A stretch of 64,000 nucleotides of DNA from Margaritifera margaritifera (GCA_029931535.1 JAQPZY010001501.1:1983501-2047500), one strand, 5' to 3'; positions 9,731 through 18,659 are shown, numbered from the stretch's first letter. The notes: generated by a model not told the origin, from the sequence alone. Made by a program: numbers and translations.

Positions 9731-12700
9731 ATGAAAAGATCACGCCCAAACCATGATAAATCAGAACCAGAACAAGAACAAACCAAGAAGCCACGGCGAC
9801 GAAGGTATTCCGTGCCTCCTGAAACACCCTTAGAGGAATTACTGGCTCAAGTCCATGCCAGTGACTTTGAAGACGAAATGAGTGAACAACAACCTGAAAC
9901 CCAAACTTCCAAAACCAAAGTCACTACTACTACCAACACCAGAACCCCTGATCAAGAAAGTCCTACTACTACTACCGCTACCGCTACCGTGGCTCCTGAA
10001 AATTACTATCGGATTCGAGAGACACAAAAAATCACTTCTCGAAAATTTAGGACCACGGCGTATACTCACACAGTACACTTCAAAGACTTTAAGTCTCAAG
10101 TACCTCCCGAGAAAGCGGCGCGGTTCATTACCAATTTGTGGGAATCTGTGTTACAGAACTTAAAACGGCAATGTGGAGCCAAAGAAGACGATCGGTTGAG
10201 ACTAGCCATTCATCATGACCAATTGAAGAGTCCTGTTTGGATTGAATTTAGTAGCCCGGCAGAATTAACGCCAGACAAAGTTATGTCAAAAATAGAACAT
10301 GTACAACAATCCAATGACAAATTTACCATCACCGATGGAAAGGCCACCGTTTACATGACCCATGTTGCTCCACCTCGAGGAAGTGGACGAAGCAGAAAAA
10401 CTTTATTGGTGGATGATCTACGTACTACCAAACACAGTGTCGTCCAAATTAACAATACTGAAGATTCAATGTGCTTAGCTCGAGCTATTGTGGTGGGTCG
10501 TACCTATGCTAACAAGAACGAGAGCAAAGAATGGAAAAAAGCCTGGAAAAACATTCAATATTCGCAAAGACCCCAACAACGAAAAGAAGCAGAACTCTTG
10601 TTAAAACAAGCAGGGATCCCTAAAGAGACTGTGTGTAGCATTTCTCAATTACAGCAACTTCAAGATGTTTTGGCTCCTCATTATACGTTAAAAGTTCACC
10701 CTCAAGAAGTGCGCGGTGATCTATTGTTTCGAGGCCCTAATTTTCCTGAGGGAAAATACATTCATCTTTATCACCATCAAGAACATTTTGATACCATTAC
10801 CAGTATCACTGGATTTTTGGGATACTCTTACTACTGTGAGAAATGTAACAAAGGGTGTAATAGTCGGGAGAAACACATTACTTGTGGAGCAAGATGTCGG
10901 GGCTGTTTAGCCGACCCACCATGCCTTCCTGAGCCACAACAACATCACATTTATTGTGAAACCTGTCGACGCCGTTTTGTCAGTCCTACTTGTTACCAAC
11001 AACATCGCAAGACCCAAGGACGACACCAACAAAAATGTGCTTGTGAGTTATTACAATCGTGTTCTACGTGTGGACAACTGATTCGTTCCAACAACTCCAA
11101 GAGACACGTTTGTGCTGGCAAGAAAAAATGTTCTATTTGTCATCAGATCGTCGATTTTGATCATCGATGTTTTATTCAAAAGCATGACAAGATAGAGAAG
11201 AAAGAAATAAAGAAAAACAAGAAACAAGTAGATTTCATCTTTTTTGATTTTGAATGTATGCAAGAAACAGGCACTCACATTCCTAATTTTTGTGTATCCC
11301 ATCGGGCTTGTGATCAGTGCATTCAAGAATCGATTCATTTTCACTGTCCTCATTGTAGTAGGATTCCAGGAGGACGTGAAAAAATCTTTCGTGGAGTGAA
11401 TACATTGTCGGAGTTTGCTGAATGGGTTTTAGACCCTACCACCCACGACAGTTGGAGCGAAGAAGACATTCATCGTTACGGAGATTGTCATCGGTATGCG
11501 ACCGTCATAGCTCACAATTTTTCGGGATACGATGGACAGTTTTTACTTAATTATTATTTGAACCATGGAACCGAACGTCCTGAAGTCACCATGAATGGAA
11601 AAAAGCTCATCTACATGAAAGTAGGACAAGTTCAATTCAAAGATTCGATGAGTTATTTGGCCATGCCTTTGAGTCGCATGCCAAAAACGTTCGGTATGAC
11701 AGAAATGGCCAAAGGTTACTTTCCTCACTTCTTTAACACGGAAGCTAAGCAACAGGCCGTCCTACCTCATTTACCTGACCTTCATGATTATGACCCCGAT
11801 GGAATGCGACCCGAACAGCGAGAAGCTTTTCACGCTTGGTACCGTGTTCACCAGAACGATCCCTTTGACTTTCAAGAAGAGATGCTCAAATATTGTCGAT
11901 CGGATGTAGATATTTTAAGACGTTGTTGTGGAAAATTTCGAGAGTTATTTCTCGATAGTGCAGAGGTCGATCCTTTGAAAGAGGCATCCACCTTACCTAA
12001 AGCCTGTTCCTTGGTCTACAGACAACATTTCATGCCCGAAAACCAACTCGCCATCATTGACTCCAACACGGGGGTTTTTGCTAGTCGTCAATATTCTGTC
12101 AAAGCTTTACGTTGGCTTCATTACTTATGTCAAAAAGAAGACAAATGGATACAACATGCTAGAAACGGAGGAGGAGAAAAAAAGATTGGAGGTTATTCTG
12201 TGGATGGTTGGGATTTAGAAAACCCACACATTGTGTATGAGTTTCAGGGATGTTTGTTTCACGGATGCCCTATTTGTTATCCTGTCCGAGACATGAAAAG
12301 CCCTTATTCAGATTCTACCATGGATCAGTTATATGAACAGACTTGTCAACGACGACTTCAGTTAGAAAGTCAAGGTTACGAAGTGGTAGAAATGTGGGAA
12401 CACGAATACGATCGACGTTTGAAAATCGATCCTGAATTTAAAACCATCAATCAAAGTTACGACGCAGCCGACATTGAACCTTTAGATCCACGTCACAGTT
12501 TATTTGGAGGACGAACCAATGCTACTCGATTATTGTACGACGTGAACGAATCCCAAGGAGAAGAAATCAAATACATCGACGTGTGTTCTTTGTATCCTTG
12601 GGTGTGTAAATATGCTCGTTTTCCTACCGGACACCCTGAAATTTTAACAGAGCACATCGACGTAAAACAGATTCGTCAATACGAAGGATTGATCAAATGT

Positions 12701-13828
12701 AAAGTTTTACCTCCCACAAACTTGTTTCATCCCATCTTACCTTGCCATTGTCAAGGAAAATTGATGTTTCCTTTATGTCGGACGTGTGCCGAAATGTGTA
12801 ACCAAGATCATTCCTGTCACCACACAGAGGAAGAACGGTCAATGATAGGAACGTGGGTCAGTGCCGAATTGTTTCGGGCATTGGATCGTGGATACCGTTT
12901 ATTGAATGTGTATGAAATTTGGCACTTTCCAACGACAGCCCAATACCAAAAGGACGACGCTACTCATCATCCAGGCATTTTTTCGGGGTACGTGAACCAA
13001 TTTCTTAAACTGAAACAAGAAGCTAGTGGTTATCCTTCGTGGTGTCAAACTCCCGAAGACCAAGTCCGATTCAAAGAAGAATACCGTGACATCGAAGGCA
13101 TCACTTTAGAAGACATAGAAAAAAATGAAGGAAAAAGATCGTTTGCTAAAGTGATGTTGAATTGTTTGTGGGGAAAAATGGCTCAACGTACGATCTTACC
13201 CAAAACGGAATACGTGGACGATCCTTATCGTTACTTTAAACTGGTGGACGACAAAAGTATTCTAGTCAAGCACGTTGAAATCGTCCGTGAGGATTTGATC
13301 ATTGTTAATTTTGAAGATGAACCCAAGTTTGTGAAACCTGACAAGTTTAGTAACGTAGTCATTGCCGCCTACGTGACTGCTCATGCTCGTTTGAAATTGT
13401 ATGACGAAGCATTAGAAGTCTTGGGAGATCGTGTTCTGTATTTCGATACTGACAGTTGCATTTACATTCATCGCCCCGGTTACCCCCACCCTACCATTCA
13501 AGGAGATCGATTAGGAGCCTGGACAGACGAGCACCCTCAAGATACCATCCTGAGTTTTGCTAGCGGTGGCCCTAAAAATTATGGGTACCGATACCGAGAC
13601 CCTCAAGGTCAACTTCACACCTCCTGTAAAGTCAAAGGATTGACTCTGAACTATCGAACTAACCAAGTCGTGAACTTTGAGGTTTTAAAAAATGCTCTGT
13701 TGTCTGGACAAGTGAAAGATTTTCAAGTCGCTACGTTAGAACCTCACAAGATTGTTCGCCTACCAAATCATAAAATCGTGACTCGACCTGTTCAAAAAGT
13801 GTATCGTATCGTGTACCAAAAAGAGTGA
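9731..13828 (+). CDS. Protein-primed family B DNA polymerase
   Basis: The 1365-residue Polinton PolB starts at ATG 9731, downstream of a TATA box; the frame above it opens only at GTG. The exonuclease motifs are DFE (D506, E508), N596 to YD601, and Y721-xxx-D725. Polymerase motif A is D950 with SLYP, motif B is K1140 in KVMLNCLWGK, and motif C is YFDTDS (D1239, D1241), so all catalytic residues are present. The N-terminal third adds an OTU-like signature (DSMCLARAI with C247; EHFD with H352) and then a Cys/His-rich region (about 367-480) with several CX2C pairs that probably bind zinc. The enzyme would replicate the element from a terminal protein primer at the inverted ends. No stop or frameshift is seen. 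Confidence 0.97.
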   Translation: MKRSRPNHDKSEPEQEQTKKPRRRRYSVPPETPLEELLAQVHASDFEDEMSEQQPETQTSKTKVTTTTNTRTPDQESPTTTTATATVAPENYYRIRETQKITSRKFRTTAYTHTVHFKDFKSQVPPEKAARFITNLWESVLQNLKRQCGAKEDDRLRLAIHHDQLKSPVWIEFSSPAELTPDKVMSKIEHVQQSNDKFTITDGKATVYMTHVAPPRGSGRSRKTLLVDDLRTTKHSVVQINNTEDSMCLARAIVVGRTYANKNESKEWKKAWKNIQYSQRPQQRKEAELLLKQAGIPKETVCSISQLQQLQDVLAPHYTLKVHPQEVRGDLLFRGPNFPEGKYIHLYHHQEHFDTITSITGFLGYSYYCEKCNKGCNSREKHITCGARCRGCLADPPCLPEPQQHHIYCETCRRRFVSPTCYQQHRKTQGRHQQKCACELLQSCSTCGQLIRSNNSKRHVCAGKKKCSICHQIVDFDHRCFIQKHDKIEKKEIKKNKKQVDFIFFDFECMQETGTHIPNFCVSHRACDQCIQESIHFHCPHCSRIPGGREKIFRGVNTLSEFAEWVLDPTTHDSWSEEDIHRYGDCHRYATVIAHNFSGYDGQFLLNYYLNHGTERPEVTMNGKKLIYMKVGQVQFKDSMSYLAMPLSRMPKTFGMTEMAKGYFPHFFNTEAKQQAVLPHLPDLHDYDPDGMRPEQREAFHAWYRVHQNDPFDFQEEMLKYCRSDVDILRRCCGKFRELFLDSAEVDPLKEASTLPKACSLVYRQHFMPENQLAIIDSNTGVFASRQYSVKALRWLHYLCQKEDKWIQHARNGGGEKKIGGYSVDGWDLENPHIVYEFQGCLFHGCPICYPVRDMKSPYSDSTMDQLYEQTCQRRLQLESQGYEVVEMWEHEYDRRLKIDPEFKTINQSYDAADIEPLDPRHSLFGGRTNATRLLYDVNESQGEEIKYIDVCSLYPWVCKYARFPTGHPEILTEHIDVKQIRQYEGLIKCKVLPPTNLFHPILPCHCQGKLMFPLCRTCAEMCNQDHSCHHTEEERSMIGTWVSAELFRALDRGYRLLNVYEIWHFPTTAQYQKDDATHHPGIFSGYVNQFLKLKQEASGYPSWCQTPEDQVRFKEEYRDIEGITLEDIEKNEGKRSFAKVMLNCLWGKMAQRTILPKTEYVDDPYRYFKLVDDKSILVKHVEIVREDLIIVNFEDEPKFVKPDKFSNVVIAAYVTAHARLKLYDEALEVLGDRVLYFDTDSCIYIHRPGYPHPTIQGDRLGAWTDEHPQDTILSFASGGPKNYGYRYRDPQGQLHTSCKVKGLTLNYRTNQVVNFEVLKNALLSGQVKDFQVATLEPHKIVRLPNHKIVTRPVQKVYRIVYQKE

Positions 13829-13878
13829 GACTTCCAGATCACACTACTTTACCTTACGGACACGCCGATTTGGAGAAG

Positions 13879-13889
13879 TATAAAAAAAG
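13879..13889 (+). promoter_or_regulatory. TATA box for the first BIR gene
   Basis: TATAAAAAAAGG lies 41 bp above ATG 13920, in the 91-bp gap after the polymerase stop. Confidence 0.7.
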
Positions 13890-13919
13890 GAAGCCCTCCT
13901 CTTGAAAAAAACAGAAAAG

Positions 13920-14303
13920 ATGTCTTCAACAACAACAACATGGGTTTTGCCTGACTATGCTGAGTGTGACAGTCGATTGAAGACGTTCAAAAATTGGCCT
14001 AAAGGGGATCGATTACCCACAGCCATCTCTTTAGCCAGAGCAGGTTTTGTTTACTTTGGACAGGGAAGTTTAGTGAAATGTTTCAGTTGTGGTGCAAGCA
14101 TTCGCATGAGTCCTAAAGATTCAGCTATCGTGGAACATACCAGATGGTCACCAAACTGTGTTTACCTTTCTTTGGCGTTTCCACGGATTACCTTACAATA
14201 CTTTTCGGATGGTTCAGTCGACAGGTATAAAAAAGGAACCCCTTCCAAACCTAACCTTCATTCTGACTTTTCACGTGAACCGAGCAAGAAGAAAAAAAAA
14301 TAG
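13920..14303 (+). CDS. BIR-domain (IAP-like) protein 1, atypical zinc site
   Basis: The 127-residue protein has one baculoviral IAP repeat spanning about residues 10-90, with the R-L-F-NWP start and the C54-x2-C57 / H73 / C80 ligand set. The second Cys to His spacing is 15 residues rather than the usual 16, and the conserved Trp in that loop is missing, so zinc or peptide binding may be altered. There is no RING or CARD. IAP proteins block caspases or regulate ubiquitin signalling in host cells; an anti-apoptotic role is inference from the family. The ATG at 13920 is chosen because the frame above opens only at TTG. Its stop directly abuts the next ATG (TAGATG). Confidence 0.88.
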   Translation: MSSTTTTWVLPDYAECDSRLKTFKNWPKGDRLPTAISLARAGFVYFGQGSLVKCFSCGASIRMSPKDSAIVEHTRWSPNCVYLSLAFPRITLQYFSDGSVDRYKKGTPSKPNLHSDFSREPSKKKKK

Positions 14304-14792
14304 ATGAGTATTTTTTCCAGTTTTGAGGAATTTGAGTGCGATGCCGTACGTTGTGACATCTTTGATTCAGTCACTCCCCGTCGATCCAACTCTAAAGAGG
14401 CAGATCGTCCTTTATGTTTCAGTGGAAAAAATACTAAAGGAATTGACGTTAATGACAACAAGAGGAATGATGTGGAGCCTAAATGGCATATCAGAATACC
14501 TGTGACTTTATTTGGTTATTCCAAGTATGAAAGTCGACTGGAGTCATTCAAAGACAAGTGGCCAAAATATCTAGAAGGACCTAAACCGGAAAGTTTAGCT
14601 AGATCTGGATTTAAATACACGGGAGAAGGAGATAAAGTTCAATGTTTTAGTTGCGGTGTGGAACTTCGCCATTGGGAGCCTACCGACTCAGCTTACATTG
14701 AACATGCCAGATGGTCTCCGCACTGTCACTTCTTACCTTTAGTAGCCTTAGAAGAGTACGGGTACGATGAGCCAGATAACAAGAAGAAGTAA
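14304..14792 (+). CDS. BIR-domain (IAP-like) protein 2
   Basis: The 162-residue protein has a poorly conserved N-terminal 65 residues and one canonical BIR at about 70-150, with zinc ligands C114, C117, H134 and C141 in exact CX2CX16HX6C spacing and the usual HWEPTDSA loop. It follows the first BIR gene without a gap, and a TATA-like TATAAAAAAGG (14226-14236) lies inside that gene 68-78 bp above this ATG, so it may have its own transcript. The two BIR proteins are diverged paralogues. An apoptosis or immune-signalling role is inferred from the family, not shown. Confidence 0.9.
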   Translation: MSIFSSFEEFECDAVRCDIFDSVTPRRSNSKEADRPLCFSGKNTKGIDVNDNKRNDVEPKWHIRIPVTLFGYSKYESRLESFKDKWPKYLEGPKPESLARSGFKYTGEGDKVQCFSCGVELRHWEPTDSAYIEHARWSPHCHFLPLVALEEYGYDEPDNKKK

Positions 14793-14796
14793 TACA

Positions 14797-15660
14797 ATGG
14801 AGGAGGAAAAGGAGAAGAATAATTCTTCTTCTTTAGATGAACTTATTTGTGGTTTACCTTTAGAGTTACAAGAACGTATTTTTCAGTATATTCCTACTTT
14901 AGAAGATCGTATTCGTGGATTACCTTTGGAGTTACGAGAACGGATTTACCAAGAATTTGTTCACATTCAACTGAAACGTAAAAAAGAGTTACATCCTTTT
15001 CGACAGACTTGTTGTAACCAATGGTATTTGAATACAATAAGACAAATGATAGCTAAGAAGATATTCAAATGGTCAGACATTGATGAAAATCTACATCCCC
15101 AATTTAAGACATTGGTGGGGGCTACCTACAATGTAGCAGTGGAATATAGAATTCCATGGGAGGAAGTGAAGGAAAAAAATGTGACTAACATAGACGAATA
15201 CCAAAAACTGTTAGAAGAACTGTCTCCTGAAGCCGAATCGCCTTTTTGTGTTTTGAAATTAGATAGGATAATCACTGAAACTGGTGTTGGATCCTATAGA
15301 TATCCTTTACCTACCGATTCCGTTTGGTTTGTGTGTGAGTATTTTGTCACCAAGAAACCTACTCTACAAGATCGCATTCGTGACTTGCCTTCAAAGTTGC
15401 AAAAACGGATTTACAATGAGTTGGTTCAAATACAAGTGAAACGTAAACTTCAAGTGATTCCTCGATTTCAAGGCTATGGCTACTTTCGTCGCATCAGAAA
15501 TTTGATTCTGAACAATGACTATCACCAGTATCGTGAAGAATACAAAAGAGAAGTATTTCATTCCAAATCGGAAACTTTACCCAAGTACATTAGTGTCATG
15601 CCTTTGAATGTGCGAGAACAGATTTACCGAGAGTTTGCTGAAATTACAAGTGAAACGTAA
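14797..15660 (+). CDS. F-box-like repeat protein, C-terminus frameshifted
   Basis: The product (287 residues from ATG 14797; ATG 14767, overlapping the preceding gene, would add 10) holds four copies of a short F-box-like motif of the form LPxELxxRIyxe, near the N-terminus twice, near residue 200 and at the C-terminus. Motif spacing and flanking Q-V-K-R-K-L segments show internal duplication. F-box motifs recruit SKP1/cullin ubiquitin ligases, so a host-ubiquitin role is possible but unproven because the motif is short. Near 15644-15648 an extra T compared with the earlier repeat (AAATTACAAG against AAATACAAG at about 15428) shifts the frame and ends the protein at 15660; the expected continuation reads on in another frame. 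Confidence 0.65.
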   Translation: MEEEKEKNNSSSLDELICGLPLELQERIFQYIPTLEDRIRGLPLELRERIYQEFVHIQLKRKKELHPFRQTCCNQWYLNTIRQMIAKKIFKWSDIDENLHPQFKTLVGATYNVAVEYRIPWEEVKEKNVTNIDEYQKLLEELSPEAESPFCVLKLDRIITETGVGSYRYPLPTDSVWFVCEYFVTKKPTLQDRIRDLPSKLQKRIYNELVQIQVKRKLQVIPRFQGYGYFRRIRNLILNNDYHQYREEYKREVFHSKSETLPKYISVMPLNVREQIYREFAEITSET

Positions 15661-16250
15661 ACTCAAAGTCATTTCTCGATTTTTACGCTATACCCTCTTT
15701 TAAGGGCATAGAAGAATGGTCATTGGAAACCTCTATCTCAACTTCTATCCTGAAGGAGACTGTCTCAAAAGGTACCAACCTTGGGAGCCTGGCTATAAAA
15801 ACATGCCACCCAAGATACCAACCTTAGCCATCGATCCCTATAAAGAGGAGGCGGCACGTCTCAAATCACTTTACTACTCGTGAAACGGATTCTGTGACAC
15901 AGTTACTGCCTGACTATAAAAGAGTGGGTATGCCTGAACTCTACACACCACTTCTGAAACGGATTCCGTGGAAGGAAATCATAGATTAAGTTCATACCTT
16001 AGAGGATTATAAAGAAGTGATACAAGAACTGTATCCATTAAATTTTGGACGTTATGTGGTATGTGTCTTAGTGACTACTTATCTTGGATTTCGTTTTCCA
16101 GGACATTCGTTGTGGACTATTTTTGAGGACAAGTGTTTGCCTTGGATTCTTTTGAAGGATCCGTGGTTGTTTTGGACTCAATTGTTGAGTACCAAAAAAC
16201 AATATGACCGTGTGTTCTTCTTCGGACTTAGTAGAAGAAGAAGACTATAA
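15661..16250 (+). pseudogene. Decayed paralogue of the F-box-like protein
   Basis: Pieces in this stretch resemble the upstream gene: a RIPWKEI segment at about 15955-15980 matches RIPWEEV there, followed after a stop by an EDYKEVIQEL segment and a VW/LW..FE segment in the same order. The open piece to 16250 has no ATG (it opens at GTG 16017). Stops and missing starts suggest a broken second copy. A small ORF of 55 codons (15716-15883, ATG start) lies within it; whether it is expressed is unclear. Confidence 0.55.
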
Positions 16251-16308
16251 AAACTTGATTTTATCAGTCCACGAAAGACAAATTGTACGTATAGCGTTGA
16301 GAGTGGTA

Positions 16309-16515
16309 ATGAAAATTAGTGACGTACTTCCATGTGAAGAAGACATTCGTCACACTTTATCTGTGCATAAAACATTTCAAGAAGTGTGTACTGCTAGTGA
16401 GTTACACCAACAACTTTTCCATTGGAAAGATGTACGACCCTGGAGAAACCTTGGTTTCCAATATTGGTTACAAGAAGTGGCCCAGTTCAGCCAAGATTTG
16501 GCAACCACTTATTGA
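16309..16515 (+). CDS. Small ORF of unknown function
   Basis: From ATG 16309 it encodes 68 residues; a longer version from ATG 16204 gives 103. A TATAAAAAC at 16246 supports the shorter start. The sequence is helical-looking with no recognisable domain. It overlaps the start of the membrane-protein ORF at 16430 in another frame, and may be a remnant of the decaying F-box-like region. Confidence 0.35.
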   Translation: MKISDVLPCEEDIRHTLSVHKTFQEVCTASELHQQLFHWKDVRPWRNLGFQYWLQEVAQFSQDLATTY

Positions 16516-16864
16516 TAACATTCTAAAAGTGAAAAAAAAAAAATGGGAACCTCCATGGGAAACTCTAAAAGAAGAAGAAGAAGTACCTGACACCACTACC
16601 ACTACTGCTGTGGTTCCAATACCTCTTGAGGAGGAACACCACCCTTCTTTACCACCGCTACCGTCAGTGAATTCAAAAAAGACGAGTAGAAGAAGAATGT
16701 TACCACAAACAGTGGTGTCTTTCATGACTTGGACACAAAACAATTGTTGTTCCTTTTCTTGTTTAGAGAGAACTTTAGCTGTTTTAGTGATAGTCTTAAT
16801 TGTGTACGTGTTCGGTTTAATTGTATATTTTCTCACAAATTCACTTCTTCATGCAAATTTGTAA
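16430..16864 (+). CDS. Single-pass C-terminal membrane protein, function unknown
   Basis: From ATG 16430 it encodes 144 residues: a Lys/Glu and Pro/Thr-rich cytosolic-looking half, a basic KKTSRRR patch near residue 84, a Cys pair near 106, then one hydrophobic segment at about 115-136 and a short tail. This is a tail-anchored topology. The frame is open further upstream only to a GTG. An AATAAA polyadenylation signal lies about 40 bp past the stop (near 16904). It could be a virion membrane or host-membrane protein; no homologue is recognised. Confidence 0.55.
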   Translation: MYDPGETLVSNIGYKKWPSSAKIWQPLIDNILKVKKKKWEPPWETLKEEEEVPDTTTTTAVVPIPLEEEHHPSLPPLPSVNSKKTSRRRMLPQTVVSFMTWTQNNCCSFSCLERTLAVLVIVLIVYVFGLIVYFLTNSLLHANL

Positions 16865-16924
16865 AATATGTTATTGTTTTGTGGGTTGGTTTGTTTTACA
16901 AAAAAATAAACGTGTATGAAAACG

Positions 16925-16932
16925 TATAAAAA
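16925..16932 (+). promoter_or_regulatory. TATA box for the packaging ATPase
   Basis: TATAAAAA lies 47-54 bp above ATG 16979. Its presence between ATG 16916 and ATG 16979 argues that translation begins at 16979. Confidence 0.7.
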
Positions 16933-16978
16933 GCCTTGGGTTTTTTGTCTTCTTCTCAAAAATCTTCTTACCTCAATC

Positions 16979-17785
16979 ATGGCTACATCATTCTCCTCCT
17001 CTTCTACCTCGTCTACCTCTTCCTCCTCTTCTGTGGTGAAAGTAATTGACGAAAAATTAGATCGTCAAAGTTGGAATGCTTTGTATCTGCGCCATCCATT
17101 TAACATGTTGATTGCTGGACCGAGTGGTTCAGGGAAAACCGAATTTGTCAAACGATTGATCGAACACAAAACTGATTTGTTTGATCGTCCACCTCAACGT
17201 ATCGTGTGGTGTTACAAAGAGTGGCAACCGTCTTACACGTTATTGAAAGAAAGTCAAGGAGAAACCATTTCGTTTGTAGAAGGCATCCCTCACGAAGACG
17301 ATGGAATTGTGTCTGACGTGAGTCAAACTCATTTAGTTATTTTTGATGACATGTTAGGAGAAGACGAAGAAGAAATTAAACTTTGGTTTACACGAAAAGG
17401 TCACCATCGTAATGCTAGTATTGTGTACATAACACAAAATTTATTTCAACAGAGTAAAGCTCATCGAACCATTAGTTTGAATGCTCATTATGTGGTCTTG
17501 TTTAAAAGCCCCAGAGACAAATCTCAAGTACAAGTGTTAGCCAAACAGTTAGGAGCTCCTTGGCTCAATTATGCGTACGACGATGCCACTCAAACCCCTC
17601 ACGAGTATTTACTCATTGATTTAAAACCGACCACTCCTGACTATTTGAGATTTCGTGCCAGTATCTTTCACTCTTGGGGTCAAGAAGGTGGTCCTGTCAT
17701 TTACACGTCCCCTTCAGTCCATTTTAAAAAAAACTATAAAAACAACCTACAGCGTCATTTTTGTCTCACACTCTTTTTGAGATGA
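16979..17785 (+). CDS. FtsK/HerA-type genome-packaging ATPase
   Basis: The 268-residue ATPase has a Ser/Thr-rich leader, Walker A GPSGSGKT at residues 47-54, Walker B LVIFDDM with D123-D124, and a following NASIVYITQN segment typical of the sensor region of the Polinton/adenovirus-like A32 family. It would pump the element's DNA into preformed capsids. Length suits the family and all key residues are intact. Its stop overlaps the ATG of the next ORF (ATGA, 17782-17785). A TATA-like CTATAAAAAC for that next gene lies within its last codons at 17734-17743. Confidence 0.95.
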   Translation: MATSFSSSSTSSTSSSSSVVKVIDEKLDRQSWNALYLRHPFNMLIAGPSGSGKTEFVKRLIEHKTDLFDRPPQRIVWCYKEWQPSYTLLKESQGETISFVEGIPHEDDGIVSDVSQTHLVIFDDMLGEDEEEIKLWFTRKGHHRNASIVYITQNLFQQSKAHRTISLNAHYVVLFKSPRDKSQVQVLAKQLGAPWLNYAYDDATQTPHEYLLIDLKPTTPDYLRFRASIFHSWGQEGGPVIYTSPSVHFKKNYKNNLQRHFCLTLFLR

Positions 17786-18051
17786 CTTCCTTTCAATCGC
17801 ATCCTTCGGCTAAATTGATTCGTGCCTTGTATGGCATCAGTCGTGAAAAAAATGCACAAGTCCGTGCTCATTTGTTAGAAGCGAGTCTGAAAGAAGTGTT
17901 ACGATGGTTTACTTTGACGGCACGTCAATTACTACAAGGCATCATTCACATCCCTCATCAAACTCAACGTTTTTTCAAAAACATAAAGGAGCATTGTCAC
18001 AACTGGCTGATCCTAGAATCGATTCACGGACTAAAAAACAAATCATTTTAA
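17782..18051 (+). CDS. Minor virion protein, N-terminal frame (possible -1 frameshift)
   Basis: The 89-codon frame from ATG 17782 encodes a helical segment resembling the small Polinton virion proteins that contain a recurring EVLRW/LLQG pattern, as in the neighbour at 18714. Homology to that neighbour stops partway and resumes in the -1 frame (ORF 17904-18389). At the switch, near 17971-17977, is T TTT TTC, a canonical -1 slippery heptamer in the correct phase. A programmed shift, a homopolymer mutation or an assembly error could each explain it. Confidence 0.6.
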   Translation: MTSFQSHPSAKLIRALYGISREKNAQVRAHLLEASLKEVLRWFTLTARQLLQGIIHIPHQTQRFFKNIKEHCHNWLILESIHGLKNKSF

Positions 18052-18657
18052 CTCCTGGTGGAAGTGGTTCTTTAGGAGGAGTCATGATTCGTTCCCTTTT
18101 GAAATGGGATCCTAATGATGCCAAAGCCAAAAAACCCAAATCACCTAAAAAGAAGAAGAAGAAGAAGAAAGTCAGCCAAAAAAAAAAAGAAAAGCCCCCA
18201 AAAGAAGAAATCCCCAAAGAAAAGTCGTGCCAAGAAGAAGAAGAAAAGAGGTACTGCTGCAACCAGGAAGAAAAAAACACTACCACAACAACAGACCCCA
18301 TTAGTAACAAGGTCACCTTTTGCGTCCACATCTTCTTCACCTTTCACCATGATGCCTGTCAAACCAAACTTAAGATCCGTGTTTCCTAATTTAATGCAAA
18401 AATGGAAACCTATTTCAAAAGTGACCCCGTCGGGACCGTCAACTTCAGCTGATTTAGCCATGGCAGCAGCTAGCAATAAAGTACCATCCCCTAAAACCAA
18501 AGTCCAAGAAAGAACTGGTATCTTACAAAGTTTAGTAGATTTATCCAAACAAGAATTGAGTCGATTTAGTCCCTTGAAAATACCTCAACGTCAAGTGAGA
18601 CCTGTCGTGAAGTTGGTACGTCGTGCAGACAATCAGTGGAGACGTGTTCCAGTATAA
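17986..18657 (+). CDS. Minor virion protein, downstream frames; Lys-rich core-like protein
   Basis: Two overlapping frames are open here. The -1 frame continues the small-virion-protein homology (segment near 17990-18085 ending in a Gly-rich GGSGSLGG) and then runs into a lysine tract to 18389. The other frame (ATG 18115 to 18657, 180 codons) has an extremely Lys/Arg-rich N-terminus, then Pro/Ser/Thr-rich sequence and a basic C-terminus, resembling an adenoviral core protein in composition. No TATA box precedes ATG 18115, so the two may once have been one gene interrupted in the A-rich tract around 18150-18200. The true gene structure cannot be settled from sequence alone. Confidence 0.5.
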
Positions 18658-18659
18658 AA
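18653..18659 (+). promoter_or_regulatory. TATA box overlapping the upstream stop codon
   Basis: TATAAAA begins inside the last codon of the preceding ORF and lies 55-61 bp above ATG 18714. Confidence 0.65.

Noticed and set aside
15690..15715. CCCTCTTTTAAGGG hairpin after the F-box-like ORF
   Set aside because: The stem has reversed purine/pyrimidine order and lacks ACCCA and the downstream element; not a histone-type signal.
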